A stretch of DNA of 64,000 bases from CBDCWA01 sp965223255. GTDB taxonomy: Bacteria > Pseudomonadota > Alphaproteobacteria > Rhizobiales > Hyphomicrobiaceae. Made by a program: the position numbers and the translations under genes. The stretch covers positions 372,001-436,000 of the forward strand of contig CBDCWA010000002.1 in NCBI GenBank assembly GCA_965223255.1, read 5' to 3'. The notes beneath the pieces are model-generated. The model saw only the letters and a list, made by a program, of their open reading frames with translations. It did no database searches and was not told the DNA's origin. Of the stretch, positions 28,354 to 36,509 are shown piece by piece. Positions within the stretch are counted from its first letter, which is position 1; each line of letters starts with the position of its first letter.

Positions 28354-28379
28354 GAGACTCGAGAAGGGTGGACCAAGCA

Positions 28380-29732
28380 ATGACCTTTATTCCCCACACC
28401 AGCAAGGAGCGCCAGCAGATGCTGGAGGCAGCCGGCGTAAGCAGCCTGGAGCAATTGTTCCACGATGTTCCAGAGGATGTCCGTTTTCGACAGCTGAACC
28501 TTCCGGCCAAACAGAGTGAGATGGATCTCGACCGTGAGATTCGCCGGCTGGCACGGCGCAACCGCGGTCTCGATTATGGTCCCTCATTCCTGGGTGCCGG
28601 CTGCTATCGTCACTTCATCCCGGCAACCGTGGACTATGTCCTGCAGCGTAGCGAGTTCTACACCTCCTATACACCTTACCAACCAGAGCTTAGCCAAGGG
28701 ATACTGCAATCGATCTTCGAATATCAGACTATGATTTGTCGACTAACCGGAATGGAAGTGAGTAACGCCAGCCACTACGATGGCGCCACATCATTGTCTG
28801 AAGCCGTTCTGCTGGCTTTGGATGTCGCCAAGGGAAGGCGCAAAAGGATTGTGATTTCCCCCTATGTTCATCCGCATTATCGTGCTGTCGCCGCGACTTA
28901 TCTACAGGCTACGGAAGCGAACCTCTTTGTTGCTGACGAGCCGGACGTCGGCGCGAGGGCCCTGGCCCAGCTCGTGGACGATGACACCGCGGCACTTGTA
29001 GTGCAGACCCCCAATTTCCTCGGCGGTATTGAAGACCTCGGCGAGGTTGCTAGCGCTGTACACGAAAAGGGCGCACTCCTGATTGTTGTCGTGGATCCGA
29101 TCTCACTTGGCTTGTTTAGACCACCCGGGGATTTTGCAGCCGACTTGGTGGTCTCGGATGGCCAGCCGCTAGGTATTGCGCCGTCATACGGTGGCCCGTC
29201 CCTCGGCATCTTCGCCACGCGCCGCAAACATATACGAAGGCTCGTCGGTCGCCTTGTGGGTGAGACTGAGGACAGCGAGGGACACCGCGGTTTTGTACTC
29301 ACGCTGGCAACCCGCGAGCAGCACGTCAGAAGGGAAAAGGCGACGAGCAACATTTGCACGAACTCTGCCCTCGGCGCACTCGCAGCGGCAGTCTACCTTG
29401 CCACGATGGGTGAACACGGCCTGCGGCAAGTCGCAGAGTTATGTTTTCACAAGAGCCATTACGCAGCGTCGAGAATCGGTGAGATCCCTGGCTGCTCGAT
29501 CAATCCCCACGCACCAGGTTGCGAATTCTTCAAAGAGTTCGTTGTCTCGTTGCCCATCGACGCTGCAACCGTGCTTTCACGCTTGCGGGAGGATCATGGC
29601 ATCATTGGTGGCTACGACCTAGGGCGCAATTTTTCCCGAAGCGAAAACAGGATGCTGGTCGCCGTAACGGAAATCAATACCCGCGATGAGATAGATCAAT
29701 TGGCTGTTTCTTTGAGCCAGATTGTTCGTTGA
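28380..29732 (+). CDS. gcvPA: Glycine dehydrogenase (decarboxylating) subunit 1
   Basis: This 450-aa N-terminal half of the split P-protein decarboxylates glycine on PLP and passes the aminomethyl group to lipoyl GcvH. Family motifs include FLGAGCYRHFIPATVDYVLQRSEFYTSYTPYQPELSQG and EVSNASHYDGATSLSEA. It pairs with subunit 2, whose gene begins 24 nt downstream. gcvT and gcvH are not in the window and must be elsewhere. Start ATG 28380; an in-frame GTG at 28368 is weaker. Confidence 0.95.
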   Translation: MTFIPHTSKERQQMLEAAGVSSLEQLFHDVPEDVRFRQLNLPAKQSEMDLDREIRRLARRNRGLDYGPSFLGAGCYRHFIPATVDYVLQRSEFYTSYTPYQPELSQGILQSIFEYQTMICRLTGMEVSNASHYDGATSLSEAVLLALDVAKGRRKRIVISPYVHPHYRAVAATYLQATEANLFVADEPDVGARALAQLVDDDTAALVVQTPNFLGGIEDLGEVASAVHEKGALLIVVVDPISLGLFRPPGDFAADLVVSDGQPLGIAPSYGGPSLGIFATRRKHIRRLVGRLVGETEDSEGHRGFVLTLATREQHVRREKATSNICTNSALGALAAAVYLATMGEHGLRQVAELCFHKSHYAASRIGEIPGCSINPHAPGCEFFKEFVVSLPIDAATVLSRLREDHGIIGGYDLGRNFSRSENRMLVAVTEINTRDEIDQLAVSLSQIVR

Positions 29733-29756
29733 AGCTATTGCATGGAGACTAATCCG

Positions 29757-31211
29757 ATGAACGAGCCATCACTCTACGATTTGAGCTCTAGTGGTCGTGG
29801 CGGTGTGGACCTGCCCGATTGTGACGTAGAGCAAAGTCGACTTCCCTATTCTTTCTTGCGCACCGGTATCGGTTTGCCCCAGCTCGCGGAGCCACAAGTG
29901 GTCCGCCACTATCTGAACTTGTCACAGCTGAATTATGGTGTCGACAACGGGTTCTATCCGCTGGGATCTTGTACAATGAAGTATAATCCAAAGGCTTCGG
30001 AGATCTGGGCGCGCCTCCCCGGCTTCTCTCAGATCCATCCCTTTCAGGAGACACAAGACGTGCAGGGCGCGCTTGCGCTTATGTTCGACCTGCAGGAACA
30101 GCTAAAAGAAATCGCGGGCTTTTCGCACGTTGCACTGCAACCTGCTGCAGGTGCGCAGGGTGAGCTTACCGCGCTGCTCATGATTCGCGCCTATAACAAA
30201 TGGCGCGGTGAGGACAAACGAGAGACCGTCCTCATCCCAGACTCCGCTCACGGAACCAACCCGGCCTCCGTAACAATGTCCGGCTACCTAGCTGTGGAAG
30301 TGCCATCAGATGAAAGAGGAAACATCGATCTCAATGCAGTGAAGGCAGCCTGCAACGATCGTCTCGCTGGCATCATGTTGACCAATCCTAATACGTTGGG
30401 CTTGTTCGAGGAGCATATCGGTGAGCTTACCGAACTCGTACACGGATGTGGCGGTATCGTCTACGGCGATGGCGCGAACCTGAATGCGCTGGCCGGTATC
30501 ATGAGGCCAGGAGATCTGGGCATAGATCTGATGCACTTCAATCTGCACAAGACGTTCGCCACACCGCATGGCGGTGGAGGCCCTGGTTCCGGGCCAGTTG
30601 GAGCCAATGAGACACTTGCTCCCTTCCTTCCTGGCCCAATCGTTGAGAAATCCGAAGTAGCGTACACAGATCAGCGAGAATTCTTTCTCAACTTGCCGGA
30701 GAAATCCATTGGCCGCATGGTCGCGTTCCATGGGAACTTCGCAACTTTTGTAAGGGCCTGGGCTTACCTTCGCCGGATCGGCGCAGAAGGCCTCCGTGAA
30801 GCGGCTATGCACGCCGTGCTCAATGCCAACTACCTGAAGTGCCAATTGTCCGAGGACTACAATGTCCCCTTCGACAGGACGTGTATGCATGAGTTCGTAT
30901 GCGAGGGTTCGCCGAAGCGAACTTCCGTGAAGGCTATTGATGTCAGCAAGAGATTGATGGATTTTGGTTTTCACCCGCCGACAAATTACTTTCCGTTGAT
31001 CGTGAAGGAGGCACTGATGATCGAGCCGACGGAAACCGAAGACAAAGATACGCTGGACGCATTTGCCAGCGCCTTGCGGCGGATCGCAGATGAAGCGAGG
31101 ACCGACCCACAGGTTCTGCAAGATGCGCCGCATCATACTTCTGTGCGCCGTCTTGACGAAGTCAAAGCTGCTCGGGAGTTGATTGTTACTGAAAAAACGA
31201 AAAGCGAGTAG
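29757..31211 (+). CDS. gcvPB: Glycine dehydrogenase (decarboxylating) subunit 2, PLP-binding
   Basis: This 484-aa C-terminal half of the split P-protein carries the PLP-binding Lys in HFNLHKTFATPHGGGGPGSGPVG. It also has YPLGSCTMKYNPK and SAHGTNPASVTMSGY. GGAGA at 29744-29748 favours ATG 29757; ATG 29742 is in frame. It forms the active dimer with subunit 1. Last gene of the AcoX-gcvPA-gcvPB group. Confidence 0.95.
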   Translation: MNEPSLYDLSSSGRGGVDLPDCDVEQSRLPYSFLRTGIGLPQLAEPQVVRHYLNLSQLNYGVDNGFYPLGSCTMKYNPKASEIWARLPGFSQIHPFQETQDVQGALALMFDLQEQLKEIAGFSHVALQPAAGAQGELTALLMIRAYNKWRGEDKRETVLIPDSAHGTNPASVTMSGYLAVEVPSDERGNIDLNAVKAACNDRLAGIMLTNPNTLGLFEEHIGELTELVHGCGGIVYGDGANLNALAGIMRPGDLGIDLMHFNLHKTFATPHGGGGPGSGPVGANETLAPFLPGPIVEKSEVAYTDQREFFLNLPEKSIGRMVAFHGNFATFVRAWAYLRRIGAEGLREAAMHAVLNANYLKCQLSEDYNVPFDRTCMHEFVCEGSPKRTSVKAIDVSKRLMDFGFHPPTNYFPLIVKEALMIEPTETEDKDTLDAFASALRRIADEARTDPQVLQDAPHHTSVRRLDEVKAARELIVTEKTKSE

Positions 31212-31316
31212 CGGCCTGATGGCGACATACGGGAGAGTTGGTAACGGGACGACGCGTTCTTGCTGTAAAATATTAGAACCTAAATTTGTTATGGGGCTCA
31301 ATCCCTCCAGGTTGCC

Positions 31317-32174
31317 ATGGAACACTTGAATGCCGAGATTGCTGCAAAGCTTCGCGAAATGGCGGATCTACTCGACGCTCAAAACGCGGTCTCGTTCCGA
31401 GCAAGAGCCTATCGTCGAGGGGCCGAGACACTGGAAAGCTTAAAGCTGCCCATTGACGAATTGTACGAAAAGGAGGGCGAAGCTGGTCTCATCGCCCTAC
31501 CCGGTATCGGGCGCGGTATAGCCAGCGCCATTCGCGAGTTACTTACAACTAGCCGTTGGGCGCAGTTGGAACGATTGAGTGGGACCCTCGAACCCGAACG
31601 GCTCTTTCAGACGATTCCGGGCATGGGGCCGGAGCTTGCCCGGCGGATTCATGATGAATTGCATGTTGACACGCTAGAGGATCTAGAAGCGGCCGCACAC
31701 GATGGACGCCTTGCGCAAATCAGCGGAATTGGAGAGCGCCGTGTTTCGGCGATACGCTCTATACTGGGCGAGCGGCTGGGACACAAGCGCGTCAGACCTC
31801 TGTCCCATTCGGAAGAACCGCCAATATCCGACATCTTGAGTGTCGACCGGGAGTATTTGGAATCGGCGGAACGTGGTGCGCTTCCACTTATCGCGCCAAG
31901 TCGATTCAATCCCGAGGGCAAACGATGGCTCCCCGTCCTCCATAGCGCGCGCGGACCTTGGCATTACACGGCCTTATTTTCGAACACAGCCAAAGCGCAT
32001 GAATTGGGCAAGACAGGCGACTGGGTCGTCATCTATTTCCATATGGAAAACGAGCCCGAAGCGCAATGTACTGTTGTTACGCAGGCCTACGGCGTACTCG
32101 CCGGCCGCCGCGTTGTGCGGGGGCGAGAAGGGGATTGCATGGCGCACTACGCGGCCCGCGCTGATGGGGCGTGA
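31317..32174 (+). CDS. Helix-hairpin-helix DNA-binding protein, PolX N-terminus-like
   Basis: This 285-aa cytosolic protein resembles the DNA-binding front of family X polymerases. It has an 8-kDa-like helical domain (AEIAAKLREMADLLDAQNAVSFRARAYRRGAETLESL) and repeated HhH turns (LPGIGRGIASAIRELL, IPGMGPELARRIHDEL, ISGIGERRVSAIRSIL) up to about residue 155. No polymerase palm or PHP motif follows. The remaining 130 residues are a separate, beta-rich domain (YTALFSNTAKAHELGKTGDWVVIYF). It may be a repair accessory. Start ATG 31317; an isolated gene 105 bp after gcvPB. Confidence 0.8.
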   Translation: MEHLNAEIAAKLREMADLLDAQNAVSFRARAYRRGAETLESLKLPIDELYEKEGEAGLIALPGIGRGIASAIRELLTTSRWAQLERLSGTLEPERLFQTIPGMGPELARRIHDELHVDTLEDLEAAAHDGRLAQISGIGERRVSAIRSILGERLGHKRVRPLSHSEEPPISDILSVDREYLESAERGALPLIAPSRFNPEGKRWLPVLHSARGPWHYTALFSNTAKAHELGKTGDWVVIYFHMENEPEAQCTVVTQAYGVLAGRRVVRGREGDCMAHYAARADGA

Positions 32175-32771
32175 CGGCTGCTTGCGCAAAGTGTTTTGAT
32201 GTCCGGTTGGGGGCAAGAGCCATTGGTCTTGGCCAGGTAAATGAAAGATAGCTTTGCCCCCCCGACAGCGTGCCTATGCTGGCTTTTCGGCGACAGCAAC
32301 CGATTATCATCGCACATTTGCAATCATACCGGCACCATAACCGCGATAGGAGATTGATTGGGATCTCTCATTCCCGTCAACTACTGAGGCTTGGCAGCCG
32401 CGCATCGCGTGCCAAAATCATTTTGCCTGATGGCAATCGTGGCAGCTCCTCCACAACTTTGATTTCGAGATCAAGTGATGAAAGATTACGGTCTTGCAGG
32501 AGGCCTCGTACGCGGGCCTCAACGAGCATAGCGGTTTTCTATTGGACACGGTTATCCTCTTTATCGAACTGCGAACCGGTCTATGGGAGAGACAAGCAGC
32601 AGGTTGCGTGCGCGATTATGGGTGCAGCGAGTTTCGCACCTATGTCCAGTTCAAGTTGATGAAGATGTTATTTTGGGCACTCCAGCAACAAGGTTAGTGA
32701 CCCGAAGCTAATCGCAACCTCGACCGAATTGTCTGCAATATGGTGTTCGTGCAGAATTAGGGTCTTGTATA
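32175..32771. other. Intergenic, 597 bp, with one weak coding candidate
   Basis: Besides the low-confidence frame at 32494 I see no RNA or repeat. The promoter for the BON protein presumably lies near 32700-32771. Confidence 0.4.
32494..32697 (+). CDS. Possible small protein or gene remnant
   Basis: This 67-aa frame has a protein-like run (NEHSGFLLDTVILFIELRTGLWERQAAG) but only a TTG start with no ribosome-binding site. A short frame beginning ATG just upstream (MKDYGLAGGLVRGPQRA) is in a different phase. It may be a frameshifted small gene. Weakly supported. Confidence 0.25.
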   Translation: MQEASYAGLNEHSGFLLDTVILFIELRTGLWERQAAGCVRDYGCSEFRTYVQFKLMKMLFWALQQQG

Positions 32772-33533
32772 ATGAGTTCTAAGAAAGACGCTGGCCTATT
32801 TGGTGATGATGAACGGCGCGAAATTGAATTACGGGCGCGCGCTGTTTTGAAAGGCGAACTCCGCGTTGGCCCAAATTTTTCCCTTAGTGAACTGAAACTT
32901 GAGAGCGATGGCGTCTTGCTCATTCGCGGTGATGTGGAAAGCGTTGCCGTAAAGAAAATAGCGCTTCGTCACGTGGCCAATGTGCCCAATATCGTCGGCA
33001 TCGCAGACCATCTGCACGTCCGGCCTGCGGTGGCGATGAAGGACGACGAGATCCGTGTCCACGTGCGTTCAAGCCTTATCCAAGATGTTACTCTGGAGGG
33101 GATTGAGATACGTGATTTCGATGCAGGTGCCTATCAGCTCGTGCGTGGGGCGCCGCTCGGCAAACGTGGCGAAATCGGTATCGAAGTCCGAAATGGGGTT
33201 GTGATCCTGACAGGCAACGCACCGAGCCTCACGTCAAAACGACTGGCTGGCGTAATTGCATGGTGGGTTCCGGGGGTCCGCGACGTGGTCAACGGACTTG
33301 CTGTTGAGCCACCGGAGGAAGATGGACCTGATCGAATTGCAGAAGCGGTTCGCGCCGTCCTTGAAAAGGATGCGTTCATTAATGCGAGCCAGGTGAGAGT
33401 CGGTGTTCGCAATACCCTCGTGCGCCTGACCGGTGTTGTGCCAAACGAAAAGGTGCGCGAGGCGGCGGAGCGAGATGCATGGATGATTCTTGGTGTAGAC
33501 GACGTGGCCAACGAGATTTCTATTGGCCCCTAG
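32772..33533 (+). CDS. Triple BON-domain protein
   Basis: This 253-aa protein has three BON modules (about residues 18-85, 90-173 and 185-253), recognisable by repeated (V/I)xxGVVxLxG-type strands such as VRNGVVILTGNAPSLTSKRLA and RNTLVRLTGVVPNEKVREAAE. BON domains bind phospholipid or outer membrane and help cells withstand osmotic stress (OsmY). No signal peptide is visible, so it may be cytoplasmic, or the start may be misjudged. It lies upstream of a convergent HlyIII gene. Confidence 0.85.
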   Translation: MSSKKDAGLFGDDERREIELRARAVLKGELRVGPNFSLSELKLESDGVLLIRGDVESVAVKKIALRHVANVPNIVGIADHLHVRPAVAMKDDEIRVHVRSSLIQDVTLEGIEIRDFDAGAYQLVRGAPLGKRGEIGIEVRNGVVILTGNAPSLTSKRLAGVIAWWVPGVRDVVNGLAVEPPEEDGPDRIAEAVRAVLEKDAFINASQVRVGVRNTLVRLTGVVPNEKVREAAERDAWMILGVDDVANEISIGP

Positions 33534-33741
33534 GGGGCGCCGCCCATTTTCAATGTAACAGGCAAGTAGGGAAGACCTTCCTGACGATGGCGATATTGAC
33601 TTGGCTCCATAAATTGAGCGCGCGTCGAAACCTATGTCGGTGTTGATTCAGACCAGCCATGTCCGCACCGGGCTAATCGCCGGATAACTGGCGTCTCGGT
33701 TGAAGAGAGCCTGCAACGCAGTGATTCCATTGAAAGTAGCT

Positions 33742-34389
33742 TCAAGCGAGTGCAACTGAGTCCACAATAGCAGCATAGTGGCAACTGGAGCCACACAGCA
33801 CAAAGCCATGCCATATTGCATTATGATATCTAAGCTGCCGCCAAAGATGAAAAACAACGCCAATCGTATATAGCAAACCGCCGGCCCCAAGGAGCAACAG
33901 GGTTCGTTCCGAAACGGATGCAGCCAGAGGAGCTAGGACAACCAAAACGGCCCAACCCTGGGCGAGATAGAGGACGTAAGCCGTCCTCATCAAGCGTTCT
34001 GGAAAGAAGAGCTTGATCGTAAGGCCAAATGCCGCCATCGCCCAAACAACGATAAGAAGGCTGGGGCCGGACCAACCAGCTATCTTGACCAGTGAGAACG
34101 GGGTGTAAGTAGAGGCAATCTTGACATAGATTGCGGCCTGGTCAAATCGCCTGAGAATAGCCTTTATCGGCGAGGGGCTGACAACGTTGTAAGCAGCAGA
34201 CAAGGCGAAGACTGCCAACAGGCCAAAACTGTAGACAATAAGGCTTAGGACGGACGTTGCCGGCAGCGCACCGATTGTCATTACAAGAAGTACGGTCACA
34301 CCGACAACGCTAGCGATCACACCCAACAAATGAATGCAGCCGTCAGCAAGGCGCTCAGCATCGCTGTATTGCGGGAAGTCGTATGGCAT
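33742..34389 (-). CDS. Hemolysin III/PAQR-family membrane protein
   Basis: This 215-aa seven-helix membrane protein of the HlyIII (YqfA/PAQR) family has SAAYNVVSPSPIKAILRRFDQAAIYVKIASTYTPF near residues 66-100 (the family box with a conserved Asp and TYTP). A C-terminal YHNAIWHGFVLCGSSCHYAAI carries the His residues thought to bind a metal. The family reaches from bacteria to adiponectin receptors; its reaction is thought to be hydrolytic but is unproven for bacteria. Isolated gene. Confidence 0.9.
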   Translation of the reverse strand: MPYDFPQYSDAERLADGCIHLLGVIASVVGVTVLLVMTIGALPATSVLSLIVYSFGLLAVFALSAAYNVVSPSPIKAILRRFDQAAIYVKIASTYTPFSLVKIAGWSGPSLLIVVWAMAAFGLTIKLFFPERLMRTAYVLYLAQGWAVLVVLAPLAASVSERTLLLLGAGGLLYTIGVVFHLWRQLRYHNAIWHGFVLCGSSCHYAAIVDSVALA

Positions 34390-35003
34390 TGAGAGAATAT
34401 AGTACCTGTGGCAGTGGCAACCAAGTTGTGGCAGAGTGACATTTCATCCAGATCACGCCTTGCGATGCGGATTTGTCGTTTCGGTCGTGTCACACTCTCA
34501 TAACACCATTGCTGAGACAGGAGCGCTTCATTAACCCACAGATTAAGGCGCTCAGTCCTATCAGTCATCGTCTCCCTCCTCGGGGCTACGATGAACCGGA
34601 AATTGCCTCTTGCGCAGTCAGTTCAATCTGTCCGGTGAGTGCTGACGGCGAACAGGTTTGCTTTATACTGTATACGGCAACTGATCGTAGAGGCGATCGA
34701 TAAGGCTCAATCTCGACGAGACCGTATCTTGCAGGCTCGAATTGTAGAGCAAGAACTCTATTGCTTCCTTCACCTATCTGCGAATATTCATGGAAGAGTT
34801 CCCGCGGTCGTACGGCAAACCAGCGAAACGGTGTTACCTTGCGCTGCCTCAAAGTAGGTGGGCAATCGGTCTGGTATAATTGATTAGATTGCTCTTCCAA
34901 AAGCCCAGAATTCGAAGAGCATGAATTCCCCAGTCTGCCTCTCCGAGAGGCAGACTGGGAAATTCACGCGAACGTCCCACATAAGAGGAAGGCGCTGGAA
35001 ATA
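34390..35003. other. Intergenic, 614 bp, containing a long inverted repeat
   Basis: No gene is supported; frames of 76-104 aa on both strands lack recognisable features. The right end holds the long inverted repeat at 34922-34966 and the leader of the BCCT gene. Confidence 0.4.
34922..34966 (+). promoter_or_regulatory. 45-nt near-perfect inverted repeat before the BCCT gene
   Basis: Two 21-nt arms with one mismatch flank a 3-nt loop (CCG). The core is CCAGTCTGCCTCT paired with AGAGGCAGACTGG. It ends 37 nt before ATG 35004. As DNA it could be an operator; as RNA it forms a very stable stem in the 5' leader. No T-run follows, so simple termination is unlikely. Confidence 0.6.
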
Positions 35004-36509
35004 ATGCGGTCTTTGCTACCGGCAGATCTACCTTTTCGCGTCAACCCCGTATTCGCGCTTGCACTAGCGATCTGTGTACCACTCGCGGTTTGGGGCGCGC
35101 TTTTCCCTGGCCAAATGACGGCAGCTGCAACGGGGCTGACAGTGGCAGTCCTAACCGGGGCGAGCTGGTGGTGGCTGTTGATGTGTACTGGCTTCGTTGC
35201 CCTTTCAGCGTATCTTGCACTGGGGCCTTACGGCAACATCAAGCTTGGCGCCGACGATGAGAAGCCCGAATTCTCCACGCCGTCCTGGCTGGCAATGCTG
35301 TTCGCTGGCGGCATGGGGGCCGGACTGCTCTTCTGGGGTGTCGCTGAACCGGTTACGCATTTTGCCAAGCCGCCCGGCATGCAGGGCGGCACAGCAGCTG
35401 CCGCGCGCGAGGCTTTGGCAATCACCAATCTGCACTGGGGATTTCATGCCTGGTCCATCTATGGGATCTGCGCTCTCGTGATCGCATATTTCGGATTCCG
35501 CCTGCAACGAGGCACGCTCATTTCGGAGCCGATCCGCCCTCTGTTCCGAAATCACCGCAGCCAAAAGGCAACGGCTGCTGCCGACGTCTTGGGTGTCATA
35601 GCAGTCGTGTTTGGCCTCGCCGGTTCACTTGCGATGGGCACGTTACAGGTGCGATCTGGACTCAACTCGGTGTTCGGAATACCAGCCAACCACTTTACCT
35701 CGATCTCCGTCTTAGGCGTCTTGTTCATGGCGTATATGCTCTCGGCCATGACCGGGCTTGGCAAGGGCATCCTAATACTCTCCAATATCAATATGCTTCT
35801 CGTTCTCGTGTTGATGGCTTTCGTACTGTTGTTTGGTCCAACCTCATTCATACTGGCGACGTTTATCGATTCCATTGGCACCTACGGCGCTCGACTTCTA
35901 GAAATGTCGTTCAAATTGTTTCCATTCGAGGGCCTCAATGAATGGTCGGTTAGCTGGACACTCACATACCTGATCTGGTGGCTCGCGTGGGGGCCGTTCG
36001 TCGGTATATTCATCGCGCGAATTTCGCGTGGGCGCACAATACGCGAGTTCTGCGCCGGCGTGATACTGGCGCCCACCTTGTTCTCGGTGCTATGGTTTGC
36101 CACGTTCGGCGGCTCGGCGATCTATATTGAGCTATTCGGATCTGGTGACCTGTCCGAGCTGGTGTCCGAAAACGTTTCGCACGCACTCTTCGCATTCTTT
36201 GGTCACTTCCCGCTATCGACCATGCTAAGTGGTCTGGCTGTTCTTCTGGTCTTCATCTTCTTGGTTACGTCGGCGGACAGCGGCACTTTCGTGCTGTCGA
36301 TGATGACGACCGATGGCAATCTCGACCCACCCACGTCCCACAAACTGATCTGGGGCGTACTTGTTGCCGTCATCACGGCTGCAACACTGTTTTCCGGATC
36401 AATCGATGTTGCCCGAGCGATGGCGGCAACAGGCGCCATTCCATTTTCCTTTGTACTGATGTTGCAGATCGTCGGTTTTTTGCGCGAACTGCGTAAGGAA
36501 CGCCGATGA
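35004..36509 (+). CDS. BCCT-family transporter (glycine betaine/choline/carnitine type)
   Basis: This 501-aa protein has about 12 membrane helices. The BCCT signatures are MGAGLLFWGVAEP near residue 105, an aromatic box in helix 8 (WTLTYLIWWLAWGPFVGIFIARISRGRTIREF), and TSADSGTFVLSMM. BCCT carriers move betaine-type substrates with Na+ or H+. The terminal tails are short, so this form may lack the osmosensory extension. The stop overlaps the next gene by 4 nt (ATGA), so translation is coupled to a binding lipoprotein. AGAGGAAGG lies about 13 nt upstream. Confidence 0.92.
   Translation: MRSLLPADLPFRVNPVFALALAICVPLAVWGALFPGQMTAAATGLTVAVLTGASWWWLLMCTGFVALSAYLALGPYGNIKLGADDEKPEFSTPSWLAMLFAGGMGAGLLFWGVAEPVTHFAKPPGMQGGTAAAAREALAITNLHWGFHAWSIYGICALVIAYFGFRLQRGTLISEPIRPLFRNHRSQKATAAADVLGVIAVVFGLAGSLAMGTLQVRSGLNSVFGIPANHFTSISVLGVLFMAYMLSAMTGLGKGILILSNINMLLVLVLMAFVLLFGPTSFILATFIDSIGTYGARLLEMSFKLFPFEGLNEWSVSWTLTYLIWWLAWGPFVGIFIARISRGRTIREFCAGVILAPTLFSVLWFATFGGSAIYIELFGSGDLSELVSENVSHALFAFFGHFPLSTMLSGLAVLLVFIFLVTSADSGTFVLSMMTTDGNLDPPTSHKLIWGVLVAVITAATLFSGSIDVARAMAATGAIPFSFVLMLQIVGFLRELRKERR

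Noticed and set aside
26694..28379. Glycine riboswitch before the gcv genes
   Set aside because: No recognisable conserved glycine-aptamer core was found upstream of the AcoX-gcvPA genes.
32270..32659. 129-aa plus-strand gene
   Set aside because: Arg/Ser-rich and low in hydrophobic residues, with no start signal; looks like non-coding read-through.
34586..34900. Minus-strand 104-aa gene upstream of BCCT
   Set aside because: No recognisable feature and a competing frame on the other strand; probably chance.
34922..34966. Rho-independent terminator
   Set aside because: Long stem but no T-run after it, and the BCCT start lies 37 nt downstream; listed as a regulatory repeat.
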